Shown here: positions 9,704 to 19,601 of the stretch, one piece after another
Numbering within the stretch: position 1 is the first letter of the stretch
Layout of the letters: every line of letters starts with the position of its first letter
Assembly: GCA_947494335.1 (NCBI GenBank)
Contig: CANLUT010000004.1
Span: forward strand, 254,810 to 318,809
Length of the DNA: 64,000 nucleotides
DNA from: Oligoflexales bacterium
GTDB lineage: Bacteria; Bdellovibrionota_B; Oligoflexia; Oligoflexales; RGVZ01
Direction: 5' to 3'
Program-made: the position numbers and the translations under genes
Notes under the pieces: generated by a model
Databases searched by the model: none
What the model saw: only the letters and a program-made list of their open reading frames with translations
What the model was told of the DNA's origin: nothing

Positions 9704-12100
9704 CTAACTTGGCATTACAGTAACCGCACCAGGAAGGGCCGCCGACGATGCTGTGGCAGGGAAAAACGCGTCATGAATCCCCAAGGCAACCTCTAGCACC
9801 TGACTGATATTTTCAACCAACGTGATGGTCATCTGTGACAAAACCTCCGATGGAACATCTGCCAGATCTTTCTCATTTCGCTTCGGAATCAATACGTGCT
9901 CCACACCAGATCGATGCGCTGCCAAAATCTTTTCTTTGATACCACCAACGGGAGTTACTTGGCCCCGCAGTGTCACTTCTCCTGTCATGGCTAGCTTCGG
10001 ATTGACCCTAAATCCTGTTAGTAACGATGCCAAGGCAGTTAGCATCGTCACACCTGCACTCGGACCATCTTTTGGAATCGCCCCTGAGGGCACATGGATA
10101 TGAAGATCACGTTTATCGAAGTCCGTCACCTTAAGAAAAACGGCTAAGTTGCTTCTGACTAAGCTCAGAGCAATCTGAGCTGACTCCTTCATCACATCAC
10201 CGAGCTGTCCTGTAAGAATTAGACGCCCACTACCAGCCATCTGTGCTGCTTCAACAAATAACACATCACCGCCAACTGGCGTCCAAGCAAGACCCGTCAC
10301 GACTCCCGGGGGAACAATCCGATCAGTCTCCTCATACTCGTAGCGTTCGGATCCAAGAGCCTCACGCACCCGATCGCCTGTGATAACCAAACTTTCGTAG
10401 GTTGCGTCTGCAATCTTTTCCGCCGCATAGCGACAAATGGCCTGAATCTGCCTTTGAAGACCCCGAACACCAGCTTCTCTGGTGTAGGACTGAATGACTT
10501 TCAGAAGAGACGAGTCAGTAAATGAGACCTGCTCTGACGCAAGACCATGCTCCCCTAACTGCTTCGGCACTAAATGGTCACGAGCAATAGCAAGCTTTTC
10601 TGCCGTTATGTAGCCTGAAAGCTCGATGATTTCCATCCGGTCCAATAATGGACCAGGAATCGAATCTAACGTGTTCGCTGTGGCAATGAAAAACACATCA
10701 CTTAAGTCAAATGGAACATCGAGATAATGATCGGTGAACTCCCTATTCTGCTCGGGATCGAGAACCTCCAGCAAGGCTGCCGCCGGATCTCCTGTGTAAC
10801 CGCGACCCAATTTATCTATCTCATCGAGTAGAAAAACCGGATTTTTCACACCAACACGCTTGATTGACTGAATGATACGACCTGGCATTGCACCAATATA
10901 GGTTTTCCGGTGTCCACGAATCTCGGCATCGTCACGCACACCACCCAAAGCTGTGCGAATAAACTTTCGTCCTAGGGCTTTAGCAATGCTCTCACCCAGA
11001 GACGTTTTCCCAACCCCTGGCGGACCGACAAATAAAATGATGGAACCGCGTTTATCTTTCTTCAGCTTCATCACAGCCAGATGCTGTACAATTCGCTTTT
11101 TGATCTTTTCTAATCCATAGTGATCGGCATTCAAGACATCCCGCGCATGCCCCAAATCCAATTGATCCTCGGTTGAGATGTTCCATGGCATTGCCAGTAG
11201 CAAATCTAGATAATTACGAATCACATGAGTTTCTGGACTACTTGGTCCGATGGAATCAAGGCGCTTTGCCTCGTCCATAGCTACCGCACGAACAGACTCC
11301 GGCAGATTAGCCTCATTGATCCTACGAATGTAATCTTCATCGGCTTCGCTCTTGGTCTCACCAAGCTCGTCTCGGATTGTTTTGATCTGTTCTCGAAGAA
11401 TGGCTTCACGCTGATGTTTACCTATCTTCTCATTGAGCTTGTTGCGAACATCAACCTGGATTTCCAATGTCTTCTTTTGATCTGCCATTAGCTCCAATAC
11501 AACCAAAGCTCGCTGCTTGGAACTATCGATTTCCAGTATTTCCTGACGCTTAGGCAGAGAAACATCCAAATTCTCAATCATGATCGGCATAAACGCGTCG
11601 AGGTCATCGACAGCTTCTAGCAAGGCTTCGAGGTGCGAGGTATCACCAGGAATGAGAGCTAATATTTCTTTGGCAAGAATTTTTGCGTTCGCCAGCAATG
11701 CCTTACCAGTCGCCGGATCACAATCATCGAGCTCCTCAGCTGCAATAAACGCAGCAGAAAGATACGCGGCATCATCAGTAAGGTCGGAGAGGGTCACGCG
11801 CTCAAGCCCTGTAACCACGAGCTGAAACCCCTTTTTGGAGTCACCCACCTTTTTATCGATTCTGGCTAAAACGCCAGTAAGGTAGGTTTCATCCTTATGG
11901 ACTTTCGAGCCATCCCCAGTCTCAACACGCTGCGCAACAATGATGACGCGGTTATCAAATAACTCAGTGGCCGCGTTTACTGCCGCCACACTTTGGGGGC
12001 GGTTGATAACCAAAGGAACCGTACGGCCGCGAAATAACACATAATTTCTTGTAACAATGACCGGTATACGGCCTGGTTTTTCCTTCAGCTTGGCATCCAT
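9704..12100 (-). CDS. lon: ATP-dependent protease Lon
   Basis: Lon degrades misfolded and regulatory proteins in the cytoplasm. The chosen ATG at 12100 has a good ribosome site (gaaaggtgg) and gives 798 residues, close to the E. coli length; the frame extends to a TTG at 12184. The N-terminal substrate domain begins IPVIVTRNYVLFRGRTVPLV. The AAA+ module shows Walker A GPPGVGKTS and Walker B VFLLDEIDKLG. The protease domain has the catalytic serine in PKDGPSAGVTM and the lysine in GGIKEKILAAHRSG. It is convergent with yejF, with only nine bases between the stops. Confidence 0.96.
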   Translation of the reverse strand: MDAKLKEKPGRIPVIVTRNYVLFRGRTVPLVINRPQSVAAVNAATELFDNRVIIVAQRVETGDGSKVHKDETYLTGVLARIDKKVGDSKKGFQLVVTGLERVTLSDLTDDAAYLSAAFIAAEELDDCDPATGKALLANAKILAKEILALIPGDTSHLEALLEAVDDLDAFMPIMIENLDVSLPKRQEILEIDSSKQRALVVLELMADQKKTLEIQVDVRNKLNEKIGKHQREAILREQIKTIRDELGETKSEADEDYIRRINEANLPESVRAVAMDEAKRLDSIGPSSPETHVIRNYLDLLLAMPWNISTEDQLDLGHARDVLNADHYGLEKIKKRIVQHLAVMKLKKDKRGSIILFVGPPGVGKTSLGESIAKALGRKFIRTALGGVRDDAEIRGHRKTYIGAMPGRIIQSIKRVGVKNPVFLLDEIDKLGRGYTGDPAAALLEVLDPEQNREFTDHYLDVPFDLSDVFFIATANTLDSIPGPLLDRMEIIELSGYITAEKLAIARDHLVPKQLGEHGLASEQVSFTDSSLLKVIQSYTREAGVRGLQRQIQAICRYAAEKIADATYESLVITGDRVREALGSERYEYEETDRIVPPGVVTGLAWTPVGGDVLFVEAAQMAGSGRLILTGQLGDVMKESAQIALSLVRSNLAVFLKVTDFDKRDLHIHVPSGAIPKDGPSAGVTMLTALASLLTGFRVNPKLAMTGEVTLRGQVTPVGGIKEKILAAHRSGVEHVLIPKRNEKDLADVPSEVLSQMTITLVENISQVLEVALGIHDAFFPATASSAALPGAVTVMPS

Positions 12101-12313
12101 GACTATATCCACCTTTCGTAGAAAAACTCTGAGCGAGTCCAATTCGCTCATAGCGCAATATGGGGCCGAATCGACCTCTGTCAAGGTCGGGGCAACCTGG
12201 TGAAAATGTCCAAATATTTATGTTTTGCAGGATGCCTCAAATTTTGCCATAATCCGGCGCCCCTTGTGCCCTTAATATGTGAGACTTAGAACCAATAGTT
12301 GGACTTTTGGATC

Positions 12314-14074
12314 ATGCAGATATTGGACAAAATCAAAGACTACGAAAGGCTTGGTAAGCCGTTCTTCTCCTTTGAGTATTTCCCACCAAAGACCGAGACC
12401 GGACTCCACAACCTCTATTCGCGCCTGGACCGCATGGCCGGTCTTGAACCTTGTTTCATTGACATCACCTGGGGCGCTGGCGGCAGCACATCTGAAACCA
12501 CACTGACGTTAAGCAAAGACGCTCAAACCTATTTTGGTTTGGACGTCATGATGCATATTACCTGTGCCAATTTGAGTGAAACTCGTTTGCGGTCAGCTCT
12601 TGATCAGGCTCGTGATTGTGGCATCCGCAACATCATGGCACTGCGCGGAGATTCACCTCGTAGCGATCGCCATGCTGAGCCTTCGTTTATTGAAACCAGC
12701 ATTGATTTGATCAAATGGATTCGCAAAAACTATGGTCAAACCTTCTGTATCGCAGTGGGCGGCTATCCTGAGGGGCATCCAGAGGCCAAATCAAAAGACG
12801 ATTGCGTGGCGTACCTAAAGAAAAAAGTCGACGCTGGAGCTGACTTTGTAGTCACCCAGTTGTTTTACGATGTGAGCGAGTACGACCAATTTCTGAAACG
12901 CTGTAAAAAGATCGGTATTCACTGTCCTATTATACCAGGCGTCATGCCGATCATGTCTTACGAGCGCTTTCTAAAGTTTACTGAGTTTACGGGGATCAAA
13001 GTTCCAGAGCATATTCGGCAAGCTCTAGAACCAATAAAGACCGACGACGAAGAAGTTAGGGCTTTTGGCGTCGACCTTTGCGTGAAAATGGCCCGCGAAT
13101 TATTTGAGCTAGGTGCTCCGGGACTTCATTTCTACACTCTCAATCTTGAGTCGTCTGTAACTGAGGTCCTCGAGAACTTGGACCTGTTGGGAGACTGTCG
13201 AACAAGGCGCCCGATGCCATGGCGTGCGTCTACAGTTGCAAATCGCAAGTCTGAGGAGGTACGCCCAATCTTTTGGAGTAATCGACCGAAAAGCTATCTT
13301 GCGCGTACTTTGACTTGGGATGATTTCCCAAATGGTCGCTGGGGTGATAGCTTTTCCCCAACTTTTGGCTCGTTAAACGATTACTACATTTTCCGCAGAA
13401 CCCAAGACACAGCTATGCGAGAAAATAGATTAAAAATTTGGGGCCAACCTAAATCTGCTAGTGATTTAACTGAGGTATTTGCCAAATTTTGCCGCGGTGA
13501 AATCAAATGGCTACCCTGGTGCGAGATGCCAATCCAAATCGAAACTGGCAGAATCGTCTCGCAACTCGTCTCAATTAATCTTAATGGCTATCTAACCATC
13601 AATAGCCAACCACAGGTCAACGCCGCACCGAGTGATGCTCCGGATGTAGGTTGGGGCGGTGCTGGCGGCTTTGTGTTTCAAAAAGCATACGTCGAATTTT
13701 TCACGACTAAAGCCAAAATGCTTGAACTAATGGAGCGAGCCAAGAAGATTCCATCCATCACCATTCATGCCATCAATGAAAAAGGCGAAAGTTACTCCAC
13801 GACAGACGATGTAAGCGTCAACGCTGTCACATGGGGCGTATTTCCTGGTCGAGAAATCATCCAACCGACCGTTGTCGACTCCAAAAGCTTTGCAATCTGG
13901 AAGGACGAGGCGTTTGACCTATGGTTGGATGAGTGGCGCTCTCTTTACTCCAAAAACAGCGAAAGCTGGAATTTTATCTCCAGCGTTCATGACGACTACT
14001 TCTTGGTAAACGTCGTTGAAAACGATTTTGTGAATGGGGATATCTACAGGCTATTCCCCTGCATTAACTCTTAG
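12314..14074 (+). CDS. metF: Methylenetetrahydrofolate reductase, long eukaryotic-type
   Basis: This enzyme reduces 5,10-methylene-THF to 5-methyl-THF for methionine synthesis. The N-terminal half (residues 1 to about 300) is the FAD-binding TIM barrel: FFSFEYFPPKTETG, ITWGAGGSTS, NIMALRGDSPR, ADFVVTQLFYD and PGVMPI. At 586 residues it is about twice the length of bacterial MetF. The C-terminal half (WDDFPNGRWGDSFSPTFG, then PSITIHAINEKGESYSTTD, VTWGVFPGREIIQPTVVD and WNFISSVHDDYFLVNVVENDFV) matches the SAM-responsive regulatory domain of eukaryotic MTHFR. The ATG at 12314 was chosen; a TTG lies 15 bases upstream. Its last bases overlap the end of convergent sufE. Confidence 0.93.
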   Translation: MQILDKIKDYERLGKPFFSFEYFPPKTETGLHNLYSRLDRMAGLEPCFIDITWGAGGSTSETTLTLSKDAQTYFGLDVMMHITCANLSETRLRSALDQARDCGIRNIMALRGDSPRSDRHAEPSFIETSIDLIKWIRKNYGQTFCIAVGGYPEGHPEAKSKDDCVAYLKKKVDAGADFVVTQLFYDVSEYDQFLKRCKKIGIHCPIIPGVMPIMSYERFLKFTEFTGIKVPEHIRQALEPIKTDDEEVRAFGVDLCVKMARELFELGAPGLHFYTLNLESSVTEVLENLDLLGDCRTRRPMPWRASTVANRKSEEVRPIFWSNRPKSYLARTLTWDDFPNGRWGDSFSPTFGSLNDYYIFRRTQDTAMRENRLKIWGQPKSASDLTEVFAKFCRGEIKWLPWCEMPIQIETGRIVSQLVSINLNGYLTINSQPQVNAAPSDAPDVGWGGAGGFVFQKAYVEFFTTKAKMLELMERAKKIPSITIHAINEKGESYSTTDDVSVNAVTWGVFPGREIIQPTVVDSKSFAIWKDEAFDLWLDEWRSLYSKNSESWNFISSVHDDYFLVNVVENDFVNGDIYRLFPCINS

Positions 14075-14492
14075 ACACAGCCTTAAAAGCGGTGGAGTAG
14101 AGCATGATCTGCTTGACCACGCTGGATAGTCCGTTGCGACGATTCATGGATAAATGCTCCGTGATGCCACCCTCTTTGAGAAAATCCGGGGGCAAAGACA
14201 GGTTTTCCGCTGGCGTATTTCCGCTGTAAACAGCCACGAGTACCGCCATAATGCCTTTAACAATGACGGCATCAGAATCGACGTAAAAAAACACTCGTCC
14301 GTCTTTCATCTCAGGCACAAGCCATGCCTGCGACATGCAGCCTTCAACCAAATATTTATCCTGGCGCTGCTCGTCTTTTAAGGTTGGTAATTCGCGGCCT
14401 TTTTCAATGATGAACTTGTAGCGATCATCACTGGAAGTGATCTCCGCGAGTTGATCTAACATATGTTTTTTCTTTGATTGAATATCACTCAT
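14064..14492 (-). CDS. sufE: SufE-like sulfur acceptor protein
   Basis: SufE accepts persulfide sulfur from a cysteine desulfurase for iron-sulfur cluster assembly. This 142-residue protein has the active-site cysteine in YLVEGCMSQAW and the family C-terminal region MNRRNGLSSVVKQIM. The ATG at 14492 is preceded in frame by a TTG at 14495. It follows pyrC on the same strand with an 18-base gap, so both probably share a transcript. No sufS or other suf genes are visible. The stop overlaps the convergent metF end by 11 bases. Confidence 0.9.
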   Translation of the reverse strand: MSDIQSKKKHMLDQLAEITSSDDRYKFIIEKGRELPTLKDEQRQDKYLVEGCMSQAWLVPEMKDGRVFFYVDSDAVIVKGIMAVLVAVYSGNTPAENLSLPPDFLKEGGITEHLSMNRRNGLSSVVKQIMLYSTAFKAVSKS

Positions 14493-14510
14493 CAAAAAGC
14501 CTCACGTGGA

Positions 14511-15836
14511 TCAAGAAATGACATGAACATTTGATCCAAGAATCGTGGCTACAACCCTGCCCGGCAATCGAGCGTTCACAAAGCAGCTATTACTCGAAAG
14601 TCCCACGAAATCAGATGCTAGAACCAAACGATCCGTAACCCGCACATCGCATATAACAGCATTGAAAGGCCGACCTTCCGCAATGTTACCGAACTGATTG
14701 GCAACCCCCAAAAATCTGGCAGGATTGGTTGCCCACGTCTGGACAAGACGCGAGGATGATAGTTTTCCCTTCTGCCAAAGCCAAATCAGGACTCTCAATG
14801 AGGTCTCTAAACCGGTCGTCCCAAACGCGCTCGTCTTAAAGTTCACGGTCTTCACAGCTGCCTCATGAGGCGCGTGATCCGTTGCCATGAAGTCGCAATC
14901 CCCGTTTTCAAGTGCACTTTGCAAGCGCGCACGGTCCTCAGCTGAGCGAATAGGCGGATTCATTTTAAAAGATGAATTTTCCCGATCAATGTCTTCAGCG
15001 GTAAAAAACAGGTGGTGTGGGCTGACTTCACAGGAAACACTGAGCCCCGCCTGTCGAGCTTTTTTAACCAAATCGATGGTCTTAGCAGAGCTGACGTGAA
15101 GGACGTGATAACGGGCCTCTGGAACCTTATTCAAAAGATCTAAATCTCGTTTCACCATGTCAAATTCCGCAGCTTCTGGATAAGCCACTCCACCTAAACG
15201 GCTCTGAACAGGTCCAGCTGCTAAAACGCCGCCGTGACCAGGCACCTCGGCATGCTGAAGAAGCGGGAGTCCCGTTCTTGCTGCTCCGCGAAGTACGTTT
15301 TCCATCACCTGATCGTCAGCAACACCGACACCATCATCCGTGAAAGCACTGACACCAGCTCGGGCGAGAGCCTCAAAGTCGACGCACTCACGCCCCTTTT
15401 GTCCAATTGTCATCGCCGCTGAGAAAAGGACTTGAACTCCAGTCTCTGCAGCCGGCCCATTGATTTCACGCCGAGCCAATTCGAGCACGGAAACTCTGTC
15501 CAAAACAGGATGAGTATTAGGCATGGTCAAAAGAGCTCCGACGCCACCCGCGACCGCAGCCCAAAGGCCAGAGCTTGCGGTCTCCTTATGCGGCTGGCCG
15601 GGAACTCGAAGATGAACTTGCGCATCGACGCCCGCTGGCATCAGCACCAGCCCGTTACCATCAATTAAATAGGCATCAGGTGGATAAGACTTGGATAAAT
15701 CTTCGGAAATTGACTCGACGATTCCATTTTGAACCAGAACATCAACCCGGTTTCGCTCAGAATCCGCATTCCAAAGGTCAACACCTCTGATCAAGATCTT
15801 GGTCTCAAGCGACGATTTTATCTTGTTTTTGTGCAT
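14511..15836 (-). CDS. pyrC: Dihydroorotase
   Basis: Amidohydrolase that cyclises carbamoyl-aspartate in pyrimidine synthesis; 441 residues. Active-site regions are clear: TMPNTHPVLDR, FTDDGVGV, LLQHAEVPG, YHVLHVSSAKT and FMATDHAPHE. The first metal-ligand motif, normally DxHxHLR, reads DAQVHLRVPG, so the first His is Gln. From memory, DDQVHFREPG-type dihydroorotases occur in other bacteria, so this may be a subfamily trait and not a defect. Lengths and motifs fit the multifunctional-complex type rather than allantoinase. It heads an apparent pyrC-sufE operon, and a divergent 152-base gap separates it from folE2. Confidence 0.88.
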   Translation of the reverse strand: MHKNKIKSSLETKILIRGVDLWNADSERNRVDVLVQNGIVESISEDLSKSYPPDAYLIDGNGLVLMPAGVDAQVHLRVPGQPHKETASSGLWAAVAGGVGALLTMPNTHPVLDRVSVLELARREINGPAAETGVQVLFSAAMTIGQKGRECVDFEALARAGVSAFTDDGVGVADDQVMENVLRGAARTGLPLLQHAEVPGHGGVLAAGPVQSRLGGVAYPEAAEFDMVKRDLDLLNKVPEARYHVLHVSSAKTIDLVKKARQAGLSVSCEVSPHHLFFTAEDIDRENSSFKMNPPIRSAEDRARLQSALENGDCDFMATDHAPHEAAVKTVNFKTSAFGTTGLETSLRVLIWLWQKGKLSSSRLVQTWATNPARFLGVANQFGNIAEGRPFNAVICDVRVTDRLVLASDFVGLSSNSCFVNARLPGRVVATILGSNVHVIS

Positions 15837-15988
15837 ATTTATCCCCCAAAGCTAAGACTTAAGCCCGGACGGTTTTTCATCATAACGAGAACGTCCGAAA
15901 ACTACTATAGATTTCCGTTCAATGAAATCCATTTCTCTGTTAAAAGGAGGGCCCAAAACGACTGGGATTTTGAGCCACGGAAGCGTTT

Positions 15989-16924
15989 ATGAAACGTCAC
16001 CTTGAAGACATAGATGTAGCTAAAACCACGATCAACGATGCACAGCGTCTTGATCGCGTTGGCATGAGCAATATTGAATGCCCGATACTCATCAAGTTTG
16101 ATAGCCGTCCGGCGTGTATGGCCTCAGCGCGGGCCGATGCGTTCGTGAGCCTTGATCAGCCGCAAAAGGGCATCCATATGTCGCGTCTCTTCATTGCACT
16201 CACTGAAGCGCTTGAAGCGGACCCCGTTTCACCAGACCTACTTTCGAAAATTGCATCGTCTTTTCTGAAAAGTCATGACGGTATCAGCCACTTGGCGCAC
16301 GTTCGCGTCAATTTCGAGATGATGCTCAAGCGTCCTTCTCTCGTCAGTGAAAATGAAGGCTGGCGTTCATATCCCATGAGCCTTTGGGCTACAGCGACAA
16401 AACAGGGCATACAATGCGGCATCGAGTTAACCGTACGTTACTCAAGCACCTGTCCGTGCTCAGCAGCTTTGGCGCGTCAGCTAATACAAAACAAATTCTC
16501 TGAAAGCTTTGCGCCTGCGCAAGATCTAACCCGAGAGGCCGTGATTGAATGGCTTGGAAAAGAAGATTCCATTGCCGGCACCCCACACGGACAGCGTAGT
16601 GAAGGCAAGGTGACCGCCACCCTTCGAGCTGTGCCAAAAGATCTTACCTTTGCGGTTTCGATGATTGAGCGTTTGGAAACAGCACTAAAAACAGCTGTGC
16701 AGTCTACTGTTAAGCGCGAAGATGAGCAGGAGTTTGCTCGTCTCAACGCTCAGAATTTAATGTTTGCAGAAGATGCTGTTCGGAGAATGAGTCACGCCCT
16801 TAGTCGCGACCCCAACTTATCTGGGACATTATGCGAGGTGTCGCACCTCGAAAGCCTGCATCCCCACGATGCTGTTGCCAAGGTAGCAACAGGGGATCTT
16901 GCCAAAACATTCCAACAATTTTGA
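15989..16924 (+). CDS. folE2: GTP cyclohydrolase FolE2 (type IB)
   Basis: FolE2 converts GTP to dihydroneopterin triphosphate for folate or queuosine synthesis. It is the alternative to FolE and in several bacteria does not need zinc. The 311-residue protein has the hallmark segments DRVGMSNIECPI, QKGIHMSRLF, and YSSTCPCSA with the conserved cysteines. The C-terminal MRRMSHALSRDP...HDAVAKV region is also typical. Zinc-repressor control is common for folE2 in other species; I could not identify an operator here with confidence. Confidence 0.93.
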   Translation: MKRHLEDIDVAKTTINDAQRLDRVGMSNIECPILIKFDSRPACMASARADAFVSLDQPQKGIHMSRLFIALTEALEADPVSPDLLSKIASSFLKSHDGISHLAHVRVNFEMMLKRPSLVSENEGWRSYPMSLWATATKQGIQCGIELTVRYSSTCPCSAALARQLIQNKFSESFAPAQDLTREAVIEWLGKEDSIAGTPHGQRSEGKVTATLRAVPKDLTFAVSMIERLETALKTAVQSTVKREDEQEFARLNAQNLMFAEDAVRRMSHALSRDPNLSGTLCEVSHLESLHPHDAVAKVATGDLAKTFQQF

Positions 16925-16935
16925 ATACTAGACTC

Positions 16936-18870
16936 TTATAATCCGAACTTCTTCAAGGCGTCTTTCGCCTTGTTTTTGACATCATCCTGCAATTTTTTCG
17001 AGTCAGCTGATCCCTTCTCTCTGTATGCCTTTTCAAGCTCTGCTTGAAGGTTTTTGAACTCGGTGTCTTTTCCTTGCAGCAAACTATTGAAGGCACTTTG
17101 AACTTTCGTGTACTCGGCCACGAGTTTTCCACGCTCATCTTTGATACGATCATCAACAAATGATTTGAGCTTTGCCTTGGCCTGATCAATCTTTTGCTTC
17201 AAGTGACGTTCGAGACCAGACGCAAGCTCTGTTCCAAGATTTGAATCCAGACCAATCTTTGGATTGGTCAGACCACCTTCAAGGGTAACCTCCATTTCAA
17301 GGGCCTTTATCCGAGATGTCGCACTCGTCAAAGCCTCCTTCAAAATTGGTGACTTTGCATCAGTCTTAAAGACAGGGCTGACAATCATTTCTTTAATCTT
17401 GGCCTTAAGCTCTGAACCGTCAAACTCAGCGTCAACCATTAGACTCGCAGGAGCTGCTGCAACACCAAACGTGATATCTGAGCTCGATGCAAACATCTGC
17501 TCAGGGAACGGATGAGCACCAACCGATAAATCGACAGCCGTTGAACTTCTGTCGCCCTTGAAATCCATGACAATCTGTAGGTCCGCCTTCTTGATCTCTT
17601 GCTTTGGCGCATCACCAGATAGACGAACCTCGGTGGGTTTATTGATGAGCGATGCATCAGAAGATACGTTAAGAATCTTCCCTGCAAAATCGCCGGAGAA
17701 ACCCTCCGGGGTTGATTTGCTGGATATCTCAGCCTTCTTTAGCCAGAACAGTGGATAACCTACGGTCACTGGAAACTTGTAGGTTCTGCCAGTTCCCCGA
17801 GGATGCGGAACAAACTCCGGCTCATCTTTCTCCTTTTTGTCGGGCATGTAAGCTTTCGCTTTATCGAGGAACCCCGTCAGCTTAACGAGTTTGTCGCCCA
17901 TAACTTTATTGAGTAATGCCTTTGAGATGCTGGTCTTATCGATGCTGGGCAACTGAAATCGATTTTGAAGTGCTTCCATATCCTTGCGCGCCGCATCATC
18001 GATCTCTTTCAAACTACTATTAAATCCCGAAACATCTTGCTGAATATCTTTCTGGCTCTTTTGGTAAGCCGCCACAATATCTTGGACCTTATTAATGTCC
18101 TTCTTTAATCCCTCTAATTGATTTTTTGCTTCCACTGGATTCGACGTATTGATCTTGGTCGATTTTACCTTCTCCACAACCGCCTTAACTTCGTCGGCCT
18201 TTGGCAAGGAATCGATTCGTTTAGTCCACTCGTCTTTCTTGGACGTTAACACCGTCTGAAGTTCTTTGATCTTAGCTTCGCTTTGCAGCTGATCACGGAT
18301 TTGTTTTAACTGCTCCGTCGCATCAGTCCCGGATAGTATATTGGCTATATCTCCGAATACGTTATTCTTGAGTTGAGCTTCCGCCTCAGCTTTCAGCTCA
18401 TTGCCAATTTTTTCGGTCAGCCCTGGACCTGATGTTTTGCTTGGCGGCGCTGGGGGATAAACCTCTCCTGGGGTTTTTCTCGGTGAATACAGCGCAATGT
18501 CTTTAATTGACGACTCATCGATAACAACTTTAGCTCTTAATAAAGCGTCCCAAAGAAGTGCAAAGCGTATTTGCCCAATCGAAACCACATTCTGTTGTGG
18601 CTTGCTCTTATCTGTTACTTCGATTTTGCCAATTGTGAGAGACGGATCTGTGAACTTGATATTCAAAGAACCGACATCCACTTGCGCGCCGTAAATAGAA
18701 GACGCTGCAAGCTCCAAGCCTCGACGTACATGACCATCCAACATGGTCACCGCATAAAACCAAACCAGCGCGATAATGGTGGCGATGGGTATGATGGCTT
18801 CAATTCTAAGAGGCCCTTTTGACTTCGGGGATTTGCTTTTTTTAACTTGAGCTGCTTTTTGGTCTGTCAT
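16936..18870 (-). CDS. TIGR03545 family membrane-anchored protein
   Basis: A 644-residue protein with one N-terminal membrane segment (IEAIIPIATIIALVWFYAVTM), then an AsmA-like beta-rich region (ASSIYGAQVDVGSLNIKFTDPSLTIGKIEVTD). A long Lys/Glu/Gln-rich coiled-coil middle follows, then a conserved GRTYKFPVTVGYPLFWLKKAEIS stretch, and a charged C-terminal helix. I recognise this as TIGR03545, a family of unknown function usually paired with TIGR03546. That partner is directly upstream here (18913-19440). The topology suggests a large periplasmic domain, possibly involved in envelope lipid traffic by analogy with AsmA proteins; that is inference. Confidence 0.85.
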   Translation of the reverse strand: MTDQKAAQVKKSKSPKSKGPLRIEAIIPIATIIALVWFYAVTMLDGHVRRGLELAASSIYGAQVDVGSLNIKFTDPSLTIGKIEVTDKSKPQQNVVSIGQIRFALLWDALLRAKVVIDESSIKDIALYSPRKTPGEVYPPAPPSKTSGPGLTEKIGNELKAEAEAQLKNNVFGDIANILSGTDATEQLKQIRDQLQSEAKIKELQTVLTSKKDEWTKRIDSLPKADEVKAVVEKVKSTKINTSNPVEAKNQLEGLKKDINKVQDIVAAYQKSQKDIQQDVSGFNSSLKEIDDAARKDMEALQNRFQLPSIDKTSISKALLNKVMGDKLVKLTGFLDKAKAYMPDKKEKDEPEFVPHPRGTGRTYKFPVTVGYPLFWLKKAEISSKSTPEGFSGDFAGKILNVSSDASLINKPTEVRLSGDAPKQEIKKADLQIVMDFKGDRSSTAVDLSVGAHPFPEQMFASSSDITFGVAAAPASLMVDAEFDGSELKAKIKEMIVSPVFKTDAKSPILKEALTSATSRIKALEMEVTLEGGLTNPKIGLDSNLGTELASGLERHLKQKIDQAKAKLKSFVDDRIKDERGKLVAEYTKVQSAFNSLLQGKDTEFKNLQAELEKAYREKGSADSKKLQDDVKNKAKDALKKFGL

Positions 18871-18912
18871 TTATATGATCTCTGTTGAGTGGTTGAGGAA
18901 ATGGTCAAAATC

Positions 18913-19440
18913 TCAAGATCCGTACAATTCGTTATAGCTGGCGTACCATTTATAGAGTCCCGTCGCTTTCACAGCCTTCCAAAATTTTGTTTCCTGATAA
19001 CGCTGAACAATCTTTTCGCGGTATTTAACAATTAAGATGCGCGAGGCGAAAAACACACAGGGCATCAACAAAACCGCGGTCACTCCAGATCCCATGACAA
19101 TGGAGTTATTAAAGCGAGTCAACGGAACAAGAGGCATGTTATACAACACAGTAAATGTGCCTCTCAAAGAAGGCTGTTCCAAGACCATGGCGCCAACCGA
19201 GGCAAATACTGGATCCAAAAGATACGCTACAAATTTAAAGAAGAAAGCCGCAAGAAACGCAGCTCCCGCCTGTACGCGGAAAAATAAAATCAGCAGAAAG
19301 ATCACGAAAGATTGCAATGAAAGCGCCGGGGACATTCCCAGAACAAACCCTGCGGCCACACCCCATGCAATTTGATTGGTGCCCGTTTCTGAGTTCAAAA
19401 GTTTTATCAGCCCAAAAATCTGCTTTAATAAGATAGTCAA
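18913..19440 (-). CDS. TIGR03546 family inner-membrane protein
   Basis: A 175-residue protein with about four hydrophobic segments, for example IAWGVAAGFVLGMSPALSLQSFVIFLLILFF and FNNSIVMGSGVTAVLLMPCVFFASRILIV. It carries the family N-terminus LLKQIFGLIKLLNSETGTNQIAWG. TIGR03546 proteins are encoded beside TIGR03545 proteins, as here with a 42-base gap, and probably act with them in the envelope. The start is a TTG at 19440 with agagagg upstream. Function unknown. Confidence 0.85.
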   Translation of the reverse strand: MTILLKQIFGLIKLLNSETGTNQIAWGVAAGFVLGMSPALSLQSFVIFLLILFFRVQAGAAFLAAFFFKFVAYLLDPVFASVGAMVLEQPSLRGTFTVLYNMPLVPLTRFNNSIVMGSGVTAVLLMPCVFFASRILIVKYREKIVQRYQETKFWKAVKATGLYKWYASYNELYGS

Positions 19441-19514
19441 AATTTAATCCTCTCTGTAAGCGTCTTATCGCTTCTTTGTTCACATGAAGATCTTAATGAG
19501 CAAATATTAGCAGG

Positions 19515-19539
19515 AAAACGAGGCAGCTGTCTCGTTTTT
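19515..19539 (-). terminator. Palindromic hairpin with T-run, likely terminator
   Basis: An 8-base AAAACGAG / CTCGTTTT stem encloses GCAGCTGT, which is itself nearly symmetric. T-runs flank both strands. It lies between the stop of the gene ending at 19602 and the next minus-strand gene, so it can end the upstream transcript. The near-perfect dyad could also be an operator for the TIGR03546 gene. Confidence 0.5.
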
Positions 19540-19601
19540 ATCAAACTCCCGCCGATGCCTTTAACAAGTTTTAAACTGAGTGACCGGACTTTAAACAGAA
19601 A

